Shown: positions 55,801-64,000 of the stretch, one piece after another | Layout of the letters: each line of letters opens with the position of its first letter | How positions within the stretch are numbered: the first letter of the stretch is position 1 | Source of the DNA: Romanomermis culicivorax | Lineage: Eukaryota; Nematoda; Enoplea; Mermithida; Mermithidae | DNA length: 64,000 nt | Direction of reading: 5' to 3' | Assembly: GCA_963922205.1 (NCBI GenBank) | Contig: CAWUHX010000027.1 | Coordinates: forward strand, 868,001-932,000 | Translations under genes and position numbers: made by a program | Notes under the pieces: generated by a model | Told to the model about the DNA's origin: nothing | Seen by the model: only the letters and a program-made list of their open reading frames with translations | Database searches by the model: none

Positions 55801-57264
55801 TTTGTTCTTTTTTCACATTATTTTCCTTTCTTCCTTGCTGCTTTCTCTATCTTGCTTCTTCTTTCTTGTCACTTTTCCATGTTTTCTTTTCTTTTTTTAA
55901 TGCTTTTCCACCTATTTTCACTTATTCTTTTACTGTCTTCATTTTTTTGACGTTTCCTTTCTCTTGATGTTTTGTTTTTTCCGGCATTATTTTGTCTACA
56001 TTTTTTATGAAATTTTCACCCTTACAACAATGAAAGACTCAAGACTACGATTATTTAAAATGGCAACTTGTTATGTATTGTGTTATGGGAAAAAAAGAAA
56101 AAACGGATGACAAGAAGGAACAAAATGAAACAAAGCAGAGACAAAAGATGAAAACGTAAAAACGTACATGAACGAAAACATAAGCAACACACACAGAAAG
56201 CGAAAAAAATACATACAAGGAAAAATATAGGCTAAAAAAGAAAAATATGAGGGAAGTGTTATTAGATTCTCGATCAATCTATCCGAATCGCCCAATTAGG
56301 AATTCGCTTAATTGGGAATCACTCAAATAGGAATCGCTCAATTTTTTTGAATTCGCTCACTTGGGAATCGCTCACTTGGAAATAGACCATTTTCGCGTAT
56401 GATCAATTTTTAACTCATCATAGACAAACTTAGAAACTGCGTCTGATCTCGTGAATCAAAAATGAAGCACGAACTCACTTTTTGTGAGCCCAGTCGTCAC
56501 AGCTTATCCGATGCTCCATGCATTTATTTTCTAAAAGCTCTCTTTCTAGGCACCAGCGTCGCCGGCTCCGAATCCGAACCGGCCGCCGACGATCGATCCA
56601 CTTGCAGTCGCCGAAAAAAGCACAGGCGGCATGAATGCTGCAAACACATGGGCGCCAAAGATCCCTCCAACGAGCAATCCAGAAGGCGGCCCAGGGACGT
56701 CAAAAGGGCCGACGACGACCGGCAAAAACGGCAGGCCCAGAAAATAGTAAGTCATGAAGAGCTACAGTAAACTAAATTACAGTCTTTTCTCCTTAGGTAC
56801 AAGTCGGCAACGATTTGGCTTCCAGCGATAGCGCCCCGGACGTTAGGCCGAGGAGGCCGCTGCCACCGGGAGCCGTTCCCGTCTTACCGCCCGGTACCAT
56901 TTCCATACCTCAAAATATAGTCATCCCCGGGGCGACCGACGGTCAACATTCCACGCAACCACAAAAATATCACATAAATTCCGAAATAACGATTCGTTAC
57001 GATAGAAAGGACGACGACGGCGACGAAAATGAACAACGACGTCGATTCCAACATTTGCATAAAAATCAATCAAATATGATCGCGTCAAATATTAACGATT
57101 CGGGGGACTTTTCGTCGGTTCGCGAAGGCCAGAGGTCGACGCCCAGTACCATGCCCGTCGGTTCCACGATGGGTTCGGGGTCGAATATGGCCATAAGGAA
57201 TGCGAGGGGTACGTTTTCGGGAGTTAACGGCGAATCTAAACGTTACGCATCAACGGCCGTTTAA
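49823..57264 (+). CDS. Tetraspan membrane protein with long charged cytoplasmic tail, 5' end not found
   Basis: Phase-consistent exons are 49823-49908, 49967-50056, 50115-50174, 50241-50379, 50443-50776, 53297-53598, 56550-56746 and 56797-57264, giving about 557 codons to a TAA. The first exons give three membrane segments, FIIQIVNLISSFFLLFASI, WPWFWCMAVSIICSTIYCIL and YWLVLTVVEFLSVLVNIYCL. This layout suits the last three helices of LAPTM/pasiflora-like (DUF4728-type) tetraspans, with TM1 in an unseen upstream exon. The tail is hydrophilic. It includes a run of eight consecutive His, a run of six Asn, Asp-rich and Arg/Ser-rich zones, basic RRKKHRRHECCKH, and a Pro-rich stretch. The family assignment is tentative; the exon chain is strong. 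Introns 5 and 6 carry a minisatellite and foldback elements. Confidence 0.85.
51125..52720. repeat. 46 bp minisatellite in inverted arms around a palindromic core (foldback-like)
   Basis: From about 51715 to 52720 there are some 22 copies of a roughly 46 bp unit built on CTACATGGAAGTCGAATTTT, then AC-x-TGTTGAAGCTTCGGGCAT, with frequent single-base variants. At 51128-51236 two copies lie in the opposite orientation. Between them, 51370-51410 and 51550-51590 form a further inverted pair (GGGACAAATTTTTTACGTAT against its reverse complement with changes). It sits in intron 5 of the tetraspan gene. Confidence 0.85.
54060..54958. mobile_element. Foldback element, second GAGCGATTCCCA copy
   Basis: The left array (54070-54145) has GAGCGATTCCCAATCGAGCG-like words; the right array (54885-54950) has them inverted (GGGAATTCGCTCAATCGGGA). 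Arms include TTTCTTTCGTTTTCTGGGTG on the left and the reverse-complement counterpart with CAATACATACAAAG on the right. The purine-rich core runs in the same orientation as in the 41150 copy. Lies in intron 6 of the tetraspan gene. Confidence 0.85.
55150..56392. mobile_element. Foldback element, third copy, core inverted and duplicated, left array lost
   Basis: The right array (56275-56390) repeats GAATCGC(T/C)CA-type words. The arm at 56060-56270 pairs with 55170-55370. The core, purine-rich in the other two copies, is here pyrimidine-rich on the plus strand: 55380-55735 corresponds to the reverse complement of the 41500-41810 core, and a second core copy follows at about 55740-56040. The left terminal word array is missing. 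Confidence 0.8.
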
Positions 57265-57335
57265 AAATGCCACCCTATCGATCAATGATCACTGATCAAA
57301 ATTTTTGTTCATATTGTAAGATATGCAAACTATGG

Positions 57336-57341
57336 AATAAA
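57336..57341 (+). promoter_or_regulatory. Polyadenylation signal AATAAA of the tetraspan gene
   Basis: A canonical AATAAA 72 bases after the TAA at 57264, followed by an A/T- and GT-rich stretch. It is the likely 3' end signal for this gene. Confidence 0.75.
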
Positions 57342-57764
57342 GTTCAATAGAACAAGTGAATAATAGTTCTTGTGAAATAATGGTAATTGGAATGTGGTTT
57401 GATGTCCCTGAATTGGAACCAAATTGGATTCATGTTATACTGGGACTATCATATTTGAAACGTTGATTTAAATTTTGTAAGAAATATTTATTGCAACACT
57501 CAACTAATCTTTATCAACTTTTGAGGGAAAAGAGGGACAGATTAAGGAGAATACGAGAAGGGCCACTTGAAAAAATCGTTACCACTTGAAAAAACCGTTA
57601 TCTTCGAACATGATGCACAACATTTTTTCAAGATGCTGAGCAAAAATCTCAAGATGCATCGCAAAAAAGTCAAGATGTAAGTGTTTTTCTATATTCGACT
57701 GTCGTTTAAGGTGCATCGCATTTTTTCGAGATAATCTTGAGGAAAATCAAGATTCTATCTAGAA

Positions 57765-57845
57765 AAAATCTAGATGGCATTTTGAAAAAAATCCAGATGG
57801 CATTTTGAAAAAAATCCAGATGGCATCTTGAAAAAAGAAGATGGG
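57765..57845 (+). repeat. Short tandem repeat, 24 bp unit
   Basis: Three to four copies of a unit containing AGATGGCATTTTGAAAAAAA. Related single words (CAAGATG) occur just upstream from 57630. Confidence 0.85.
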
Positions 57846-59956
57846 CGGCACATCAGAAGCTGGAAATTTCTGAAACTAGTCAGTTCCGCCTCCTGGGTTT
57901 AATGCCGGCAGAGGGCGCCCTTGGTTTTTATAGGGTTGGCAGAGTGGGGGAAGGGTTATTTTACGGACATATTAGTTTTTCATAAAAAAAATTTTCTCGA
58001 GGTTTTTCAGGAAAACGTCAAAATTGCTTGTTTTCCACCCCAAAGACAATAACTTCGGAAATTAATAACAATTTTGGATTGTGTTGCCTGCTTTAGGGCC
58101 ATTCCCTACCTGCTGAGGAAACCCGACAAAAACACGATAATTTGGATCCTTTGCCGAGATTAGTGCATTTGGGGTGAAAAACAAACATTTTTGACGGCGG
58201 TGCCGCCTGTGCTGTTCATACTAAAAAGCCCAGCCGGTGCTGCCTTTCTAATCTTCACGGCGCTGCGCGGCACCACTTTCAGAGTTCAACTCAAACGAAA
58301 TTTTCGAACAACTCATGTGTTACAAAACTGTAATATATTGTTCCTATAACATATTGATGCATACTATAACATCTGTATATGCAGTTCAATCATATTTTTT
58401 ACATGGATTGTGAATTATGACACTTTTTAAGTATTATTTTATCATGCCTCTTAATAATACATGCACAACATAGAAATTCTGTGGGGACTCAGCCGGTACA
58501 AGCAACATGTTTTTCTAACATTCAAGCAGCATGTTGTCACTTCAAATAGGCCATGTCACATTAAATAGGTGCCACGTGATGACACCAAGGTGTTGGCCCA
58601 TTTAACCTAATCCGGTGAGTACCAGCTATAGAAGGAACCATAGGTACCGTGGCGCTGCTTTGGGGGGTTTCGCTGTGGCTAAGGATAACGCCACCAGGTT
58701 AGGGGTGAACATTGGTCCAGTCAGTGTGGAGGATGGACAAGGCCATCCGTGGGACGACCTGGGCATTGGGCATCCTGGTCATGGACCAAAAGATCCCTCT
58801 TAACCCGACCTCAAGGAGGGGGTGTTGCTGATAAAAGAGTGGGAGCTAGGGAGGGGAACCCATTCAGGAGGAAATACCCTTATCTGAGCTAAATGCTGGT
58901 ATGCACAGGAACTTACCTAGTCCGGCAGGGGGAAAACAGCTACGGGCATGATTGGGTATGAACGGGTCGCAATGGACAGCTAGTGTAATACTGTCTGCGG
59001 CTAACGTAAAATGGGGGTCAACGTGGAGGATGGATACGGCTGAGAGGAAATGTGCAAACTTTAACTAAGGCTGATGACGGATGTACGACTTATTAAGAAT
59101 AAGAAGTCCATGGGCCAACGGAATTGATAGAATGTGTATAATAAAGACGAGAAATATGCAAATTAAAGACGATACAAAAAGCACTAAGATGAACACCAAA
59201 CGAAAACACTGGAACATCCAAAAGGAACTGATAACAAGGGGGCAACACACGATTATATACACATGCACGTCTACAGTAATACTTGGGGCGGAGCTGACCA
59301 CACCCAGGCCGATGCCTCCAAGGTGTCTTTGCACCTATTAGCATGAGTTCTTTAAAGGGCACTCCTTGCTCACAGTTATTTTCATTGCATCACATGCCCC
59401 ATGTGTCAAAAAATCGAGTGCTGCTCTTGCTGATGCGAGAGAATAGCTGTAAGAATTTCTGCTAAAGACGTTCATATGTTTTGCACAGGCACTAAGTCAG
59501 TCTCAATGCTGAGCATATTCCAACCGGGCAAGTGCCTATGTGCACACAGGCCCTGCCGTGCAAAGACACCTGTGCAGGCATGGGCCTGGGCATCATCAAC
59601 TCTATTTTTAGTATAGGTAAAATTGCAAGAAGAAATGTGCTCCTTTTCTGAGAAAATCTGCCTATCCATTGCATTTGCACAGAAATGCATCAATACCTTA
59701 ATTCTAGTCAAAAAAATTTGACCACTTTACCAGGTTATTCAAGGAAACTTTCCTCTGCTACATTTGCTTCTCACTGATGAAAAAATTCTTTCATTGATTA
59801 CTGTAATAAGAATTTTTCGGATTTTTTTGTATCAAACTTGCTTTCATGGTTTTGCTGCATCTATCATTTCAAAATGAATGGAGAATAGTTATTTTTGAAT
59901 AACCTTGCTGATCTCAGGCTTCCTATCTGCTCTTATGCCTAAAAAGTATACAAGTT
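57846..59956. other. GC-richer unclassified stretch; possible retroelement 5' region
   Basis: At 58560-59060 base composition shifts to GC-rich, with G-rich plus-strand text (AGGGGTGAACATTGG, GGAGGATGGACAAGG, GGGGGTCAACGTGGAGG) containing only short ORFs. The words GTGGAGGATGGA recur about 300 bases apart. A diverged inverted pair (about 45 bp, GCAAAGACACCT...GGCCTGGG) lies at 59290-59340 and 59555-59605. It may be the untranslated head of a non-LTR element, but no protein match supports this. Confidence 0.3.
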
Positions 59957-60236
59957 TCAGGTCGCCAGGTCTTTACCATTCTTCTCGGATTTGACGTCCA
60001 TACTGCTGCCCATCTGTACAGGACTGGCATTTAAATTTGAGCCACGGCTACCATCACCAGTGCGACTGCCTGAGCGGTCCTGCAAGCTGGAAAATGCTTT
60101 ACCAACATTCAAACTGCTGCCCCCATTGCCGCTTCAGGACTGCCCGAACCACCCAGAGTGCCACTGGCTGGTCCAGTGCTCAAGGTGCTGCTTCCCCAAC
60201 CACCGAAGCTTGGGATACCTGGTATGGCTGGTGCTC
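59957..60236 (-). CDS. Probable C-terminal coding exon, Gly/Ser-rich, one frame break
   Basis: On the minus strand the sequence reads a Gly/Ser/Pro-rich frame (PGIPSFGGWGSSTLSTGPAS). After a one-base frame change near 60130 it continues as SSLNVGKAFSSLQDRSGSRT and then MGSSMDVKSEKNGKDLAT, ending at TGA 59959-59957. The tail is hydrophilic and looks like a genuine C-terminus. The plus strand is also open here (59958-60248, with a good TTTCAG acceptor), giving a Leu/Pro/Cys-rich product that I consider less likely. No family is recognised. Confidence 0.35.
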
Positions 60237-60299
60237 CTTAAAATATAAAATCATCAATTTATAAAAATATAGGAAAATTTGTGTGCTTAGGTATCAGCC

Positions 60300-62120
60300 C
60301 CTGTTGTTGTAGTGTGTTCTGCCGATTTTATTGCATTTCATAGTTTGTTGTCATTTTTGAAGAAGTGCCCACAGGCATGCCTTTGATGGAATGTTGCGGA
60401 CCATTCCAGGCTATTTACTGAAAGTTGCAGATTTGGTAGGTGTGTGTGTGAGTTCTTTTTCATTTTTAGTCTCTCCTCCAGGTGCCTTTAGTTTTGTGTT
60501 CATCTGAATGGGAGTACCTTTTATTGACCACACCCTCAAATTGGGAAAGGTTTGCCAATTTGGGCCATTATTTGTGGGTTTAAGTACTTATCTTTCTGTC
60601 CATTTTGAGTAAGTGTGAGGTGGTTGGAAGCTCATGCATCAAGGTCAATACCTGGCTATCTCTTCTGCTGACTCTCTATTCTCTTCCGAATCACAGACTA
60701 GAACAGGTAATGGCCCGAGGGAACCTTAATCCCCCATCTATTTTTAAATAACACTATAGCAGCATTGTGTCCAAAAAACTGAGAAAAATTAGGTAGTGTA
60801 AACAACGTGCACAGTTTCGAATAGAACGATTCCCAAACTGTTAATCAGCAATTAAAGGGATTACTGCAGAAAGATCAGTATTCACTGTGAAAACTTTTTG
60901 TAGGATTAACTCTGCCATGCATTCGAAGAAATACAAGTACCTTAATTTCTATTGTTTCTGAAGCTGCTATTTTTATTTGAAATCTGAAACTATACCTCAT
61001 AAACAGTAGGAAACTCTACACTTTATATTCAAAAATTTTCAACCATTAATGATCTTTGGGTAGGAAAATATTTTCGTTAAAAGTGGGCCGTTAAACATTG
61101 TGGCTATTATACTGGATAACAACAGCATGTGATTCTCTCATATGAAACTCATCTATAGTCCATTCACTTTGAAATGTCAGATGCACCAACAATAAAAAAA
61201 GAGTGCCAAATTGAGTGGAAAACTTCATACTGTTCAAAAAAGATGAATTGCTTTATGACAATGGGGAAAGTCAAACCATGATTATCCACCTTTGATTTGG
61301 ATAGAATTGTGTCAACATCTGTAGTCTGTTTTTATATAAAATGCTTTTAAATTGAAAAATTTCAAAAAATAAATGCCACTCTCAAAGTCGTTTATGGGAA
61401 GCTTCTACTGTAGGATTTCCTGCCCTAAAATGTGTAAGGTTTGGTTGAGTAGGCTCACAAATTTCCTGTTCTATGCGACATATGGTTTAGCAGGAAATTA
61501 TATAAATATGAATTAGTACGCTTTCTTCTCTTGATATCCACAAGAATTTGAAGAAAAACTAACTATAAGCCAATTTTTCACGCCATTGGAGAAAATTATC
61601 AGTTAACATATTTGTCACTGCTGGAGACAAATTTTTTTCAATTGATTACAGTTATAAGCTTACTATTTTTCTGAATTGAACTTATTTTCATTGGTTCAGT
61701 AACAATTTCAGAAGAAATGCACCTACAGTAGAAATGCTTCTCAATTCAAGAAATTATCAAGAATTAACTTCATTTAGTGGACTTGATACTTAACTTTTGC
61801 TTATGACAGCAGTTTTTTAGTCACACATTACAATACAATACAATGGTGATTACGCAATAATACCAGTACAAAATATATGAAACACACAGTGGGCGTAGTC
61901 AATAAGATAGTCCCGTGGATGAACACAAAACTAAAGGCACAGAGAACAAGTGACTAATAATGAAAGGAGCTCACACACACACCTACCAAATCTGAGACTT
62001 ATAGTAAACAGCTTGGAAAGGACCGCCATGTTCGGTCGGAAGCGTGTCTGCGAGTGCTTCTTCAAAAACGACACAAAATTATGAAATCCAATAAAATCAG
62101 TGGAAACACACTACAACATA
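60300..62120. repeat. Diverged inverted duplication, arms about 260 bp, 1.3 kb apart
   Basis: Plus-strand 60300-60570 matches the reverse complement of 61860-62120 in order: TTGTAGTGTGTT, GATTTTATTG.ATTTCATA, TTTTTGAAGAAG, CAGATTTGGTAGGTGTGTGT and GCCTTTAGTTTTGTGTTCAT. Roughly two thirds of bases agree by eye. Both arms keep a donor-like site within CAGATTTGGTAGGTGTGTGT. In the minus-strand arm an ATG (about 62027) in good context leads into that donor. The spacer 60570-61860 is AT-rich with no gene seen. Confidence 0.7.
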
Positions 62121-63046
62121 TACAGTCGAGGTAAAGGGACAGTCGAGGTGGGGGAATGATCGTGCTAAAGGCATGATCAAGGTAACGACACATCATCGCA
62201 GATTTGGCTAATTCCAGAAAAAGCATCTTCATGATGAAAAATTCAAAATTGAGTTGCCTGATACCCAGGAGATTTTTTATGCTTATGTTCATCATTGTGG
62301 AGAATAGCTACTCTGAATTAAAAAGGATTGAATATGGGATCGTGATGCTGATATGCTAATAGCTGATCAGCAGGTTTAGAATCAAGGTTCGAACTGTTTT
62401 TCACTGTTGAACAAAATAATGGAGACATTTTTTCGGATCGCGCAACTTCTCAAAGGGCAGTACGGTACGAGAAACTATATTAGAAGATGTTTTCTTTTAC
62501 AAAGGTGAGTCGAAGCCAAAAAGTTTTTTCTCATTGTAAGACGCAAATTATTACAGGAAATGATATCAAATGTGTTGGACACTTTTCTGAAAAATCATGC
62601 CGATACACTATAATAACATAAACTTTCCAATACATTGTCGTTAATTACAAGACAACTTATTTAGCTGCACTTTGGCAGAACAACCAAGACAATTTATCAG
62701 TAGTTAGAGTCGAATTTACTAAAAAATTTAATGAATCTGGCTTTTACAACCTCTGGAATCGGAAGGTTAAAAATGCAGATTTTTGGCATGAATCAGCTTC
62801 TTTTAGAGTAAAGCTCGAGTCATGTCATTCTCTTGACTAAGTTCAGTATGGAATTTCTTAATTTTCAAACATCTGAATGGGATATAGCGTTCATTGATGC
62901 TTAGAGAAAAGAAAATATTATTTTTGGCACACCCTGTACAATATTTTGAGCTTGATTTTGCGAATTATATCAGAAATACTGATGTTGAAATTAAAAATTT
63001 AATTATTCCTCCAAAAGAAAAAAGTGATCAAGTAAACCAGAATACA
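62121..63046. other. No gene recognised
   Basis: AT-rich sequence. A plus-strand frame from 62894 (MMLREKKILFLAHPVQYFEL) overlaps the end of the minus-strand ORF at 63047 and is not supported by anything else. No clear poly(A) signal for that minus-strand ORF was found here. Confidence 0.4.
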
Positions 63047-64000
63047 TTAACAAGCATCAAACATTTTCTGATTCCGATCAAGTTCATCAATCAACACAAA
63101 CGATTTGTTGACAAATTCAATCTTCAGGCCATTATATATTAGCTTCTGTGCTTCTGATACTTCGAAATATTTCAATAAAATGACCGTGACCAGTGGCGTT
63201 GATTCAGTCGTCGCATCATAACGATTTTCTTTATGTCCGACGTTCGATGTGACCATCAATGATTGATTGCATTTTAGGAAAGCAGTATCGTTAATCGAGT
63301 GATCAATAATCACATGATCAATATCATCCTTGGGTGTTATGATAACAACTTCTGTTTTGTTATTATAGCGAACAGGTGGCGTGAAAAATGTGCGCTTTTG
63401 CACGTTAATTTTTAATAATTTGCTAGTTCTTATGGTGAGCGTATCTGTGACGTCATCTATCGGGAAATTTATCAGAGATACGAGTCCAAACATATGCTCG
63501 AAATTAGAGCTCGAAGTTGACAAAATTAAACTCACCCCTGATTTTTCCTGCAGAATTTTCATATTGAAAGTGGCTGATCTGTTTAGATGTTTCGAAGCGA
63601 TTGGCGAAAAGTCCAACGTGCTGTTCTTCATGCCAGGAAAATAATGTATGTAAACTCTAGACATTTGACAAGTGAAGTTGAAAAATTCACTCGAACAGTT
63701 GGCTTGAATCAGGAAAACATTCTCAGAGTCGGCAGCAACTAAATGGCTTTCAGTGGAAAAGTCATTGGTTAATATATTTACTGGTGGTAGATTATTCTCG
63801 AGGTCATTTTTATGCAGATCGTTAATGCTCACATTTTTAACATTACCATGACCGATGAATACCTTTTTATCACGAGAATCAATTATCAGATGAATTTGTA
63901 GTCGATTGCCTAATGACGCGTACTTTTCGATTAAACTTTCTACAGATTCTTCCATAGTTTTTTTATAACCAATCAACATCGATCGAGTATAAGTCAGAGT
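63047..64000 (-). CDS. Unrecognised glycoprotein-like ORF, N-terminus outside the window
   Basis: An uninterrupted minus-strand frame of over 310 codons ends at TAA 63049-63047 and stays open to the window edge beyond the Met at 63979, so the true start is upstream. The product has a mixed alpha/beta-like composition and no membrane segment. It has eight Asn-x-Ser/Thr sequons (NCSS, NFT, NST, NRS, NKT, NDT, NQS, NKS) and few Cys, which suggests a secreted or luminal protein. It has no catalytic motif that I recognise. The long intron-free frame contrasts with the short exons of the other genes here. It could be a single large exon or a mobile-element or viral-derived ORF. Confidence 0.6.
   Translation of the reverse strand, partial: TLTYTRSMLIGYKKTMEESVESLIEKYASLGNRLQIHLIIDSRDKKVFIGHGNVKNVSINDLHKNDLENNLPPVNILTNDFSTESHLVAADSENVFLIQANCSSEFFNFTCQMSRVYIHYFPGMKNSTLDFSPIASKHLNRSATFNMKILQEKSGVSLILSTSSSNFEHMFGLVSLINFPIDDVTDTLTIRTSKLLKINVQKRTFFTPPVRYNNKTEVVIITPKDDIDHVIIDHSINDTAFLKCNQSLMVTSNVGHKENRYDATTESTPLVTVILLKYFEVSEAQKLIYNGLKIEFVNKSFVLIDELDRNQKMFDAC

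Noticed and set aside
62894-63142. Plus-strand ORF of 82 codons
   Set aside because: It overlaps the much longer minus-strand frame antiparallel, and the upstream part has no splice or start context.

Overview
The window is eukaryotic and most likely from a nematode. Internal exons are bounded by very short acceptors of the TTTTCAG or TTTTTAG type, with no long pyrimidine tract, and by GTAAG donors. There is also a roughly 320 bp interstitial array of TTAGGC, the nematode telomere hexamer. Genes are sparse, introns reach 12 kb, and most of the DNA is transposable elements and satellites. The nematode assignment is an inference; no species is claimed.

Layout: 1-2529 (minus) holds a frame-broken gene with a DEDDy 3'-5' exonuclease domain. 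Next, 3806-9861 (minus) is a defective Ty3/Gypsy retrotransposon (gag, protease, RT/RNase H, integrase). A LINE fragment and TIR elements follow at 10.7-12.7 kb. From 12860 to 38197 (plus) runs a multi-exon LOTUS-Tudor gene of the TDRD5/TDRD7 type, whose introns are packed with MITEs, hairpin repeats and foldback elements. At 38.7-39.25 kb a Tigger/pogo fragment abuts a 100-N gap, and an intact SMART cDNA adapter sits 17 bases beyond the gap. From 43905 down to 39504 (minus) lies the 5' half of an SLC22-type organic cation transporter. The Tudor gene and the transporter converge on the gap and both lose their 3' ends there. At 47.2-47.7 kb (plus) are two related terminal coding exons. From 49823 to 57264 (plus) is a tetraspan membrane protein with a long charged cytoplasmic tail. 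The last 6.7 kb contains a GC-rich unclassified stretch, a diverged large inverted duplication, a probable C-terminal exon on the minus strand, and a 310+ residue glycoprotein-like ORF that leaves the window.

The host genes do not form an operon or pathway. The LOTUS-Tudor protein points to germ-granule/piRNA biology, which is notable beside such a transposon-rich locus. The most unusual non-coding structure is a set of foldback elements. Their arms share pyrimidine-rich sequence, while their ends carry short tandem arrays of a different 'word' in different copies, and at least one copy has its core inverted relative to the others. All exon models come from reading frames, phase agreement and splice sites by eye; none was checked by alignment or expression data.
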